This document shows, in pieces, positions 54,231 through 61,341 of a stretch of DNA of 64,000 nt. Each line of letters begins with the position of its first letter. The first letter of the stretch is position 1. Source of the DNA: Arenibacter algicola (GTDB lineage Bacteria; Bacteroidota; Bacteroidia; Flavobacteriales; Flavobacteriaceae); assembly GCF_018860365.1 (NCBI RefSeq), contig NZ_JAHKPO010000013.1, forward strand, positions 124,001 to 188,000, given 5' to 3'. The notes under the pieces are model-generated. The model did no database searches and was not told where the DNA came from. It worked only from the letters and a program-made list of their open reading frames with translations. A program made the translations under genes and the position numbers.

Positions 54231-54434
54231 AGGTACTCTTGAGAGCGTCACAAAAATAAGAGCATCAAACTTATAAAAGTAACGCTAGAGGAACAATAAA
54301 TATCGTTTGTGGTTTTTTAACGCTGTTTTGGGTATGAAAACCCTTGAAATAGTATATTTTAGCGGTGTTAAGGGAATTCTTGTCATTGGTAATTTAGAAT
54401 GTTTCTAAATAGATAAATTTAATATAATGTTGAC

Positions 54435-55325
54435 ATGGAGGAAGAAAATATCGCTCAAGGGTCTTTCGAGGAAGTATTTATTGAAGACGGGTTCTATGTG
54501 TTGAAAATTCAAAACGATGGTATTCATAACCAGACGGTTACCCGAGAAATAGACAGTTCCTTTATTCAGTTTCATTTCTGTTTAAAGGGCAGTGCCAAGT
54601 TTGTATTTAATGAAGGAAGGTATGCCTTGGAGGTCAATGAAGACAACTCGCTCCTCTTGTACAATACTCAGGTAGATCTACCTCTTAATCTTGTTTTAAA
54701 TACCAATTCCTGGATGGTCTCCATTATAATGACCATCCGGAAATTCCATTCCCTGTTTTCCAAGGAAGCCGATTATATACCTTTTTTAAGCTCGGATAAC
54801 AAAGATAAAAAGTACTATTCTCAAGAGGCTGTATCCCCTGCGATAGCGGTAGTTCTGAGTCAGGTAATGAACTATAACCTTCATCGTTCCATAAAGGAGT
54901 TGTATATAAAGGGGAAGGTTTATGAACTAATTTCACTCTATTTTAATAAGAGTGAGGATGCCGATGTGGAACAATGTCCCTTTTTGGTGGACGAGGACAA
55001 CGTTAAGCGCATTCGGAATGCCAAGGAAATAATTATTTCTAGAATGGCCGAACCACCTAGTCTACAAGAGCTGTCCGAAGAAATTGGGCTTAGCCTTAAA
55101 AAATTGAAAGAAGGCTTCAAGCAGATATATGGGGATTCCGTATACAGTTTTTTATTCGATTACAAGATGGAATATGCCCGTAAAATGTTGGAATCTGGCA
55201 AGCACAATGTCAATGAGGTTGGGCTGAAGGTAGGCTATAGTACTTCCAGTCACTTTATTGCAGCATTTAAGAAAAAGTATAGTACCACTCCAAAGAAATA
55301 CCTGATGTCTTTGGCCAGCGGTTAA
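54435..55325 (+). CDS. AraC family transcriptional regulator beside hemA
   Basis: 296-residue regulator with an N-terminal sensing half (SFIQFHFCLKGSAKFVFNEGRYALEV) and a C-terminal pair of AraC helix-turn-helix units (PSLQELSEEIGLSLKKLKEGFKQIYGDSVYSFLFDYKMEYARKML ... VNEVGLKVGYSTSSHFIAAFKKKYSTTPKKYL). It is divergent from hemA across a 204-bp region, so control of the heme genes and of itself is plausible; the effector is unknown. Confidence 0.92.
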   Translation: MEEENIAQGSFEEVFIEDGFYVLKIQNDGIHNQTVTREIDSSFIQFHFCLKGSAKFVFNEGRYALEVNEDNSLLLYNTQVDLPLNLVLNTNSWMVSIIMTIRKFHSLFSKEADYIPFLSSDNKDKKYYSQEAVSPAIAVVLSQVMNYNLHRSIKELYIKGKVYELISLYFNKSEDADVEQCPFLVDEDNVKRIRNAKEIIISRMAEPPSLQELSEEIGLSLKKLKEGFKQIYGDSVYSFLFDYKMEYARKMLESGKHNVNEVGLKVGYSTSSHFIAAFKKKYSTTPKKYLMSLASG

Positions 55326-55543
55326 GTTGGTTGTGTTCCTCAGCATGTATTATTCATTATATTTTTATGTTTTCGGATCTGCAATGCTGCTTATTCCGCT
55401 CAAAAGACGGGAATTTTTATTTCTAACAAGTGGGGGTATTATTGTGAGAACTCTAGTATATTTTGGAATTATTGATAAATTATGTGTTTTGTTGCGGTAA
55501 ATTTTAGATATTTAGAACTTCAAATTGATAATCGATAACTTTT

Positions 55544-56353
55544 ATGCACTTATATAAATGTACTATTGCCTTAATTGCGCTAGTAGTTGTGATTGGATGT
55601 GGTAGCACCAAAATACAGGAAGAGGTAACCTTAAATCCTAATCTTCACAATACACCTGTACAGATTCCAGAAAAAATAATTTCCGCCAACACATTGGCCA
55701 AGGATAGGGTTTTGGTGTTTTCCAAAACCAATGGTTTCCGTCATAAGTCCATTGAAAAGGGGGTAGCCACTTTTGTAAAATTAGGTGTAGCCAATAATTT
55801 TGCGGTAACCCATACCGAGGATTCTCTTCAATTTAATAGCGAAAATCTTAAGAAGTTTAAATTAGTGGTCTTTTTAAGTACTACTATGGATGTGTTGGGC
55901 GACGAGCAACAATCGGCCTTTGAGAAATATATACAAGCTGGCGGAAGTTTTATGGGTGTTCATGCTGCGGCGGATACGGAATATGAATGGCCATGGTATA
56001 ACAAATTAGTGGGGGCTTATTTTTTGAGTCACCCCAAACAACAAACAGCTAGGATAGACGTGGTAGACCACAACCATCCTGCAACCAAACATTTGGCCGA
56101 TATCTGGACGCATTTTGATGAATGGTACAACTATAAAAATATTAATCCAGAGGTTCATGTGCTCATGAAACTGGATGAAAGCTCTTATGAGGGGGGTAAG
56201 AATGGTGATAACCACCCTATTGCATGGTACCATGAGTATGACGGCGGACGTGCCTTTTATACTGGCTTGGGACATACTGAGGAAGCTTTTGACGACCTTA
56301 ATTTCCGTCAACATTTGGTGGGCGGAATTGAATATTGCCTAAAGAGGAATTAA
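55544..56353 (+). CDS. ThuA domain lipoprotein
   Basis: 269-residue exported lipoprotein (lipobox ALVVVIGCGSTK) carrying a ThuA-like, flavodoxin/amidotransferase-like domain: VLVFSKTNGFRHKSIEKGV, LVVFLSTTMDVLGDEQQSAFEKYIQAGGSFMGVHAAADTEYEWPWYNKLVG, HPATKHLADIWTHFDEWYNYK, and PIAWYHEYDGGRAFYTGLGHTEEAF near the end. ThuA-domain proteins are found with sugar oxidoreductases and glycosidases in Bacteroidota; the reaction is not established. The neighbouring downstream genes fit a carbohydrate theme. Confidence 0.9.
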   Translation: MHLYKCTIALIALVVVIGCGSTKIQEEVTLNPNLHNTPVQIPEKIISANTLAKDRVLVFSKTNGFRHKSIEKGVATFVKLGVANNFAVTHTEDSLQFNSENLKKFKLVVFLSTTMDVLGDEQQSAFEKYIQAGGSFMGVHAAADTEYEWPWYNKLVGAYFLSHPKQQTARIDVVDHNHPATKHLADIWTHFDEWYNYKNINPEVHVLMKLDESSYEGGKNGDNHPIAWYHEYDGGRAFYTGLGHTEEAFDDLNFRQHLVGGIEYCLKRN

Positions 56354-56424
56354 CTCTTGGGTATTTGCAAAACAAAGTTAACCACCAATACTTTGTAATT
56401 TTAATAACCACCAACCTTTACTGT

Positions 56425-56509
56425 AGTCCTGCAAGGTTCTATCGACACCCAATCAACCAACGCTAAATTTATTTAGTGTGTCGGCAGCAATCTCGCAGGA
56501 CTTTTTTTG
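56425..56509 (+). terminator. Multi-stem structured terminator or ncRNA after thuA
   Basis: Nested stems: AGTCCTGC (56425-56432) with GCAGGACT (56495-56502), CGACAC (56443-56448) with GTGTCG (56478-56483), and CTAAAT (56463-56468) with ATTTAG (56471-56476), ending in a T7 tract. More elaborate than an ordinary terminator. The left arm shares CCTGCAAGGT with the REP units at 47.7-49.3 kb. Confidence 0.6.
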
Positions 56510-56801
56510 TTTAATTTTTACTGAATCCCTTTTAGCGGATGATTTAGGAAAGGAGTTGGGTTGTAAGGTATTTGCCCATGTAGCACTTTAGAACAGGAAC
56601 TGCCCCTATATTTAACGTGAATTAAATAATGAAGGCATATAAAATCCAATTATTGAGGTAATTAATGACTTTCCAAAAAGACCGGATAGTCTGTTAGATC
56701 TGGTTTTGGGCAACTAAGCGAAAAATTGTGGTATTTCATAGGATTTATTGCGTTTTATATCGAAGTATCATGGCTCACCTAGTTGTTCAGATTTAACAAG
56801 A

Positions 56802-56819
56802 ACCGACCAAGTGGTTGGA
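56802..56819. promoter_or_regulatory. Palindrome ACCGACC-N4-GGTTGGA (TetR-type operator candidate)
   Basis: ACCGACC AAGT GGTTGGA, the second copy of the 18-bp motif. It lies 38 bp before an RBS-like GAGGAG and an ATG at 56858, as an operator would, although no intact gene follows. Confidence 0.5.
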
Positions 56820-56891
56820 TTTGAAATTTTGCACAAAACTGCAAGAGGAGTCCAAATATGAAAGTTAATAACCAGGTTAAAGAGGCCAACC

Positions 56892-57857
56892 CTAGTTCTT
56901 TTTGGGGCTTTTTGGAAAATGTACTTCTACCTTGTCGTGCATGGTATATAGTCTAAACTGGTCTCCATCCGGAACTAGGATGCCACTGGATCTGTTCTCT
57001 TCCATTATCGGATTTTGGGGATATTTTTTCCAATGTACCAAGTCTTTTGATGCAGCCACATTGGTGGACCAAAGGCTCCAGTCTATAAAAGGGGTGCCAT
57101 GGTAATAAGCATAATACCATCCTTTGTATTTAATGATCTGGTTTACGGCCACGCCGTATTGATCATACTCTTCAGGACCCATTGTTATTACAGGTTCATC
57201 CTGTACATTGGTCCATACTTTTAGATCTTTGGAGGTGGCAAGCCAAATGCCCAAGTCGTTGCGCTCATAGAACAAATACCATATGTTGTTTTCCCTCCAG
57301 ACCGTAGGGGTGCCATAAGGGCCTTTGCTCAAAGGGGAGCCATCGGCGTTGCGCATATCCAGGGAACCATGGTCCGTCCAATGAATGCGATCTGTAGAGG
57401 TTAACCTATGGGCTACATCGTTTTTGCCTTCGGCAAACATGTGATAGGTATCGCCTACCTTTATTACCATCATGTCCTCGGTCCAACTCTCATTAAAAAC
57501 GGGGTTACTTTTATGGCGCTTCCAGGTGATACCGTCCAAAGAGGTGGCATAACCTAGGGAAAGCGATTCCTTTTCCGTTTGAAAGCCCGTATACCACATA
57601 TGGTAGGTATCGTCTTCCTTTAGGATATACCCGCGTTCACGAATTTTTTGGTCCCAAGTATCCGAACCTGTACCGGTAAAAATTGGATTCTCTGCTGAGG
57701 TTTGAAATTGTGTTAATTCGGAAGGAAAGGGTACGGAATCTTTGGGTGTAATAATGGCAACTTGCTCTATGGTCACATTTTCCCCGGTTTTTTGGTGTTT
57801 TTTACAAGCAAGAAGCAATATTGTAGAGGATATAAGAAGAAGGAGGTATGTTTTCAT
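56892..57857 (-). CDS. Five-bladed propeller glycosidase-like lipoprotein
   Basis: 321-residue lipoprotein (signal MKTYLLLLISSTILLLACKK) with the blade pattern of GH43/GH117/GH130-like enzymes: GYILKEDDTYHMWYTGF, LGYATSLDGITWKRHKSNPVF, MMVIKVGDTYHMFAEG, YGTPTVWRENNIWYLFYER, IKYKGWYYAYYHGTPF. Acidic residues on the blades could be catalytic, but the family cannot be fixed by eye. The start at 57857 is preferred because of the lipobox; an in-frame start at 58058 reads through unrelated DNA. Likely cleaves an oligosaccharide at the cell surface or in the periplasm. Confidence 0.8.
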   Translation of the reverse strand: MKTYLLLLISSTILLLACKKHQKTGENVTIEQVAIITPKDSVPFPSELTQFQTSAENPIFTGTGSDTWDQKIRERGYILKEDDTYHMWYTGFQTEKESLSLGYATSLDGITWKRHKSNPVFNESWTEDMMVIKVGDTYHMFAEGKNDVAHRLTSTDRIHWTDHGSLDMRNADGSPLSKGPYGTPTVWRENNIWYLFYERNDLGIWLATSKDLKVWTNVQDEPVITMGPEEYDQYGVAVNQIIKYKGWYYAYYHGTPFIDWSLWSTNVAASKDLVHWKKYPQNPIMEENRSSGILVPDGDQFRLYTMHDKVEVHFPKSPKKN

Positions 57858-57973
57858 GGTCCGGTTATTATTAGTATGGAGGGTTTGCTGTGTTTTTTTG
57901 GAACAAGTAAGATAATAATTCCTTTTTATGCGCTGTTGATTAATGGCAAAAAATAGACTGTCCAAATGATAGA

Positions 57974-58052
57974 GCGTGTGAGGGATAGCAGTGAAAAGCC
58001 CGTAGGCAAAAGCCGAGGACTTGTAACGGATAGCCCGTCCCGCTAGGGACAC
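57974..58052. other. Unexplained structured element with AGCCCG repeats
   Basis: Contains GGATAGCAGTGAAAAGCCCG (57983-58002) and, 24 bp later, ACGGATAGCCCG (58026-58037): two related half-motifs. Small hairpins GGC-AAAA-GCC and GTCCC-GCTA-GGGAC lie within it. It is more GC-rich than its surroundings, has no coding frame and is not a tRNA. Similar GGATAG...AGCCCG stretches are, to my recollection, scattered in other flavobacterial genomes, which needs a search. Confidence 0.45.
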
Positions 58053-58160
58053 ACCCAAACATTTTACTCACTAAGAGGGATTTGAATGCTCCGACGCTTG
58101 CCCGTTCCGTTAAGGCGGTCGTTGAAATGTTAACAGTAGTTTCCTTCCAATGCCTCATTG

Positions 58161-58184
58161 GCCTGCCTTTGTCGGCAGACAGGC
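58161..58184. repeat. REP-like palindrome GCCTGCC...GGCAGACAGGC
   Basis: Inverted repeat with arms GCCTGCC and GGCAGACAGGC around TTTGTC, GC-rich in an AT-rich spacer. Probably a short interspersed palindrome rather than a terminator, since no T tract follows. Confidence 0.5.
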
Positions 58185-58208
58185 TTGCCCTGAGGTAATT
58201 GACTTAAT

Positions 58209-58274
58209 GGTTAAAATTGTAACAGTATTTGATAGAATTTGCCAGATAATGTAGTTTCATGTGTGTTATCTTGC
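58209..58274 (+). promoter_or_regulatory. GH16 promoter block shared with the second Gfo/Idh gene
   Basis: A 24-bp block (58209-58232; begins GGTTAAAATTGTAACAG) is identical to 61161-61184. In both copies 34 bp follow before TAnnTTGCTGT (here TATCTTGC at 58267-58274), a -7-like element. Identity plus identical spacing indicates the same regulator and polymerase arrangement. It lies 141 bp before the GH16 start. Confidence 0.7.
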
Positions 58275-58414
58275 TGTTGGTCCAAACCGTTGATTATATG
58301 TTGTTTCAGCCGTGTTTTGACCTCGGGAATATTCCATTGAATAAAAGGGCTGGAAAAGAACTTTAACCCGAAATTTTTTTGTGTACAACCATAGAAGGTT
58401 ACAAATCCGTAAAA

Positions 58415-59200
58415 ATGAAATTGGCCACCGTATTGATATTCCTCTTTTTTATTACGCAGTTTGCCTTTGCGCAACGCCCTGCCCAGGGTCCTATGTCCAA
58501 AAAGCGGTTTAATCCGGAGAAAGTGGGATATAAATTGATATGGGAAGATCAGTTTAAGGGCAAATCTTTGGATACTACAAAATGGGCCGTGAGAGGAGTG
58601 GGACCAAGGGCCATAGCTTATGTGTCCGAGGAGGCTGTAAAAGTAGAAAACGGGTATTTAAAATTATATGCCCTTAAAAAGGGAGACTCCCTTTTGGGCA
58701 GTGCTGTAGGTACCCAAGGTAAGTTTATGTCCAAATATGGCTATTATGAATGTAGGGCCAAATTGCAAAAGTCAGAGGGTGTATGGGCTGCTTTTTGGAT
58801 GCAGTCTCCAGGAATTAGCAAGGGGGAGGATCCGTCCAAATTTGGGGCGGAAATAGATATAATGGAGTTTTTTAAAAAATTGGGGACCGATATAGTTTCC
58901 CATAATGTGCATTGGGCCTACGGACCCAATCAACAATCTACCAAGGGTATGCAGAGTTATCGCAGAGGGGTAAGTTTGGGGTTTCATACTTTTGGTTTGG
59001 AATGGTTCCCGGACAAGTATATTTTTTATGTGGACGGGTTTAAGTATTACGAAGTTACTACCGGTATATCCAATATTGAGGAATATATGATCTTGAGCAT
59101 GGAATACCCAGACAAAAAGGAGGAGATATTAAGAACCATTTTTCCAGATGTTTTTATGGTCGACTATGTTAAGGTTTACCAAAAGAAGGAAGGCTATTAA
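58415..59200 (+). CDS. Secreted GH16 family glycoside hydrolase
   Basis: 261-residue secreted endo-glycanase with signal peptide MKLATVLIFLFFITQFAFAQ. The GH16 catalytic motif is AEIDIMEFF, with the nucleophile and acid/base glutamates; GYKLIWEDQFKGKSLDTTKW, SKYGYYECRAKLQKSEGVWAAFWMQ, FHTFGLEWFPDKYIFYVDG and FMVDYVKVYQ are typical. GH16 covers laminarinases, agarases, carrageenases and porphyranases, so the substrate is open but likely an algal glucan or galactan. It shares a promoter block with the Gfo/Idh gene at 61342. Confidence 0.93.
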   Translation: MKLATVLIFLFFITQFAFAQRPAQGPMSKKRFNPEKVGYKLIWEDQFKGKSLDTTKWAVRGVGPRAIAYVSEEAVKVENGYLKLYALKKGDSLLGSAVGTQGKFMSKYGYYECRAKLQKSEGVWAAFWMQSPGISKGEDPSKFGAEIDIMEFFKKLGTDIVSHNVHWAYGPNQQSTKGMQSYRRGVSLGFHTFGLEWFPDKYIFYVDGFKYYEVTTGISNIEEYMILSMEYPDKKEEILRTIFPDVFMVDYVKVYQKKEGY

Positions 59201-59272
59201 GTATGACCAAATAAGTTTAATTAAATTTGCAAATTATCATAACCCTAAGTTTTTAATATTAAATAAGAACCC

Positions 59273-59719
59273 ATGAAAATAGCCCTACTACAAGAGTCAG
59301 ACGTAAATCCTGATATGGAGCAACAACTGGCCGGATTATTCCGCCAGTTAAATGCCGATATAAAACAGATAGACCTTAAGCAGGTACTTGATCCGGACAA
59401 CCCGATTAGTCTGGTGTATTGCAAGGAAAACAATAAAGTATTGGGAATGGCTTTAATGTGCACCTATACCGTTATATCCGGCATTAAGGGCTGGGTTGAG
59501 GATGTGGTTGTAGATGTGGAGCACCGGGGCCAGGGCATTGGCAGAAAACTAATGGAAAAATTGGTGGAATTGGGTAAGGAAAATGGCCTTACCGAAATCC
59601 TTCTTTTTAGCGCAGATAAGCGAATTGAAGCCATTAATCTGTATAAAAGTTTGGGCTTTAAGGAAAAAGAAAGCCGTATTTATGTCCTTAAAACCGAGGC
59701 TTTGATCAAGAAAGGCTAA
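59273..59719 (+). CDS. GNAT family N-acetyltransferase
   Basis: 148-residue acetyltransferase. The acetyl-CoA loop is VDVEHRGQGIGRKLMEKLVELGKENG and the C-terminal strand is LFSADKRIEAINLYKSLGFKEKESRIYVLKTEAL. The substrate is unknown. Its last bases overlap the end of the convergent PiT gene (59716-59719). Confidence 0.9.
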   Translation: MKIALLQESDVNPDMEQQLAGLFRQLNADIKQIDLKQVLDPDNPISLVYCKENNKVLGMALMCTYTVISGIKGWVEDVVVDVEHRGQGIGRKLMEKLVELGKENGLTEILLFSADKRIEAINLYKSLGFKEKESRIYVLKTEALIKKG

Positions 59720-60840
59720 ACTGCGCTGGATAACAAAAAATAGACAATTGCACTTATTAGGGCTGCTATAGGTAATGTCAGTATCCAAGAAAATACAATA
59801 TTGCGGACTACTTTTATATCTGACTTTTTGGTTACACTACCAATTCCAAAAATTGAGCCTACTGAAACATGGGTCGTAGAAACGGGAAGGCCATGTATAC
59901 TTGCGGTGGTTACCAAAAGACCTGTAATAAGGTTGGCCGTAAATCCTTGCCCATGATTCATTGGCGTTATTTTTTTGCTTACGGTTTCGCTAACTTTTTT
60001 TGAGTTCAATAGCCCCCCAATTGCCATTGCCAAGGCCAAGGCAACCATGCCCCATTCTATAGATAGGGTGTTTATTACAATGAGCAAACCTACCAATTTA
60101 GGGGTGTCGTTCAACCCTCTGGCAAAACTAACTACCCCTGCACTTAAAAAATGGGCAGCATCCAATAGTTTTTGGGCATTTAAACCCAAAAAGGCTCCTT
60201 GATACCGTTCAATGCATTTTTGTTCTTTATCTATATTAATAGATTTGTATGAGGTAATGGAGTTAGATACAGGATTTACCTTGTTCAAATTGTTTACAAT
60301 AGGTACGTATTCTTGGCCAATGCAAATGCAGATTTGTTTGTTGACTCCAAAGAAAACACGTAATCGTCTAAAAAGGAGATAGACTACTATACTGGCGATG
60401 GCAGCCATCAATGGACTCAAAATTAGGGGCATTATAAATGTGCTACCTAGCAGACTAAAATTAAATGTACTTCCCACAGCCACTATTCCACTACCGAAAA
60501 GTCCACCTACCAAACTATGCGTAGTTGAAATAGGCATCCCTATTTTTGTGGCCAAGAACACCGTTATTCCCGCGCCTAGGGCTATTGAGACTGCAAATTC
60601 AGGGGTCTGTATCAAAGCATCCGGGACCAAGCCCTTGCCTGAGAAGTTTTTGACCAGGGAACTAGCTAAGAAAATCGCGGTAACAGAACCAAGAAATGTC
60701 GTTAGTGTTGCCCAATTTATGGCCCGACTGTAATTTGTGGTTCCACTGCCAAAGAGGGTGGCCACACCTTTAAAATTATCATTGGCCCCGTTGCTATATG
60801 CCAGAAAGCATGCCACTACAAAAAGAAGTACAAAAATCAT
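59716..60840 (-). CDS. PiT family inorganic phosphate transporter
   Basis: 374-residue low-affinity phosphate:cation symporter. The two family repeats are visible: FLAYSNGANDNFKGVATLFGSG near the start and VVSFARGLNDTPKLVGLL in the second half, each with the GAND/GLND signature; also GMPISTTHSLVGGLFGSG and GLPVSTTHVSVGSIFGIG. About ten membrane segments with a central loop containing a small cytoplasmic insert. No PhoU-like gene is nearby. Confidence 0.93.
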   Translation of the reverse strand: MIFVLLFVVACFLAYSNGANDNFKGVATLFGSGTTNYSRAINWATLTTFLGSVTAIFLASSLVKNFSGKGLVPDALIQTPEFAVSIALGAGITVFLATKIGMPISTTHSLVGGLFGSGIVAVGSTFNFSLLGSTFIMPLILSPLMAAIASIVVYLLFRRLRVFFGVNKQICICIGQEYVPIVNNLNKVNPVSNSITSYKSINIDKEQKCIERYQGAFLGLNAQKLLDAAHFLSAGVVSFARGLNDTPKLVGLLIVINTLSIEWGMVALALAMAIGGLLNSKKVSETVSKKITPMNHGQGFTANLITGLLVTTASIHGLPVSTTHVSVGSIFGIGSVTKKSDIKVVRNIVFSWILTLPIAALISAIVYFLLSSAV

Positions 60841-61160
60841 AGATAATAATCTTAGGGTATAGGAATAATTGAATCCGCCGGCATAAATAAATAGACGGTG
60901 GGGATTTGCATTAATTACATGAATAATCTTAAAATATAAAGTTGTGTTGCCATAACGGAGTCAATAGGAAAGGCTTTTTTACCATTTAAGACTCTAGCTA
61001 TTTTACAGAGGAAGTATTTATTAAAGCAGTGGGCTCCGAGAACGTGGTATCAGATCATGGAACATAGTAACTTCTTCAGTGTAGGGTGGAATCAAATTAC
61101 AGGAATTTAATCCTTATTTTATAAACTTTTCATTTTCAAGGGGCCAGGGTTTTTGATTAG

Positions 61161-61226
61161 GGTTAAAATTGTAACAGTATTTGAGAAAATCTTAGATATT
61201 ATGTTTACGGATATGTTCTATATTGC
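61161..61226 (+). promoter_or_regulatory. Gfo/Idh promoter block shared with the GH16 gene
   Basis: The 24 bp at 61161-61184 are identical to 58209-58232. TATATTGC at 61219-61226, followed by TGT, has the same 34-bp spacing as the TATCTTGC of the GH16 promoter. The start codon is 116 bp downstream. Confidence 0.7.
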
Positions 61227-61277
61227 TGTATCCCTATGATTGTTGTACTTAGGTGTATAATAATGTTGTTGTAATAA

Positions 61278-61299
61278 CTCCGGCTACGGAGGATTTTTT
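61278..61299 (+). terminator. Short leader hairpin before the Gfo/Idh gene
   Basis: CTCCG-GCTA-CGGAG stem-loop followed by GATTTTTT. It lies between the shared promoter block and the Gfo/Idh start, so if real it would be a leader attenuator-like element, not the end of an upstream gene. A 5-bp stem is weak evidence. Confidence 0.4.
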
Positions 61300-61341
61300 A
61301 TGGATAAAATAGTCAATGTAAAAATCTAATAATCAATAATT

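Larger units (their letters stand above)
56354..56891. other. Convergent intergenic region with structured element and palindrome
   Basis: 538 bp between two convergent genes. It holds a multi-stem hairpin with T tract (56425-56509), a TetR-type palindrome (56802-56819), and a short frame starting at 56858 with GAGGAG seven bases before it that runs out after 32 codons inside the opposite gene. The last two together look like the start of a lost operon. No intact gene is seen. Confidence 0.45.
57858..58414. other. Divergent region with structured repeat-like elements and a shared promoter block
   Basis: 557 bp between the propeller glycosidase gene and the GH16 gene. It contains an unexplained structured element (57974-58052), a GCCTG...CAGGC palindrome (58161-58184), and the 24-bp block at 58209-58232 that is repeated upstream of the second Gfo/Idh gene. 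Confidence 0.5.
60841..61341. other. Intergenic region upstream of the second Gfo/Idh gene
   Basis: 501 bp without a supported gene. It contains the shared promoter block (61161-61226) and a short hairpin with a T run (61278-61299) between that promoter and the gene. Confidence 0.5.

Noticed and set aside
56858..56956. Small gene of 32 codons
   Set aside because: Although it has an RBS-like sequence, it overlaps the 3' end of the opposite gene and looks like a remnant, not a functional CDS.
57974..58052. tRNA or tmRNA
   Set aside because: No acceptor stem, CCA end or TPsiC-like GTTCGAATC arm; only short hairpins are present.
57858..58058. N-terminal extension of the propeller glycosidase
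   Set aside because: It lacks coding character, and the lipoprotein signal starts at 57857.
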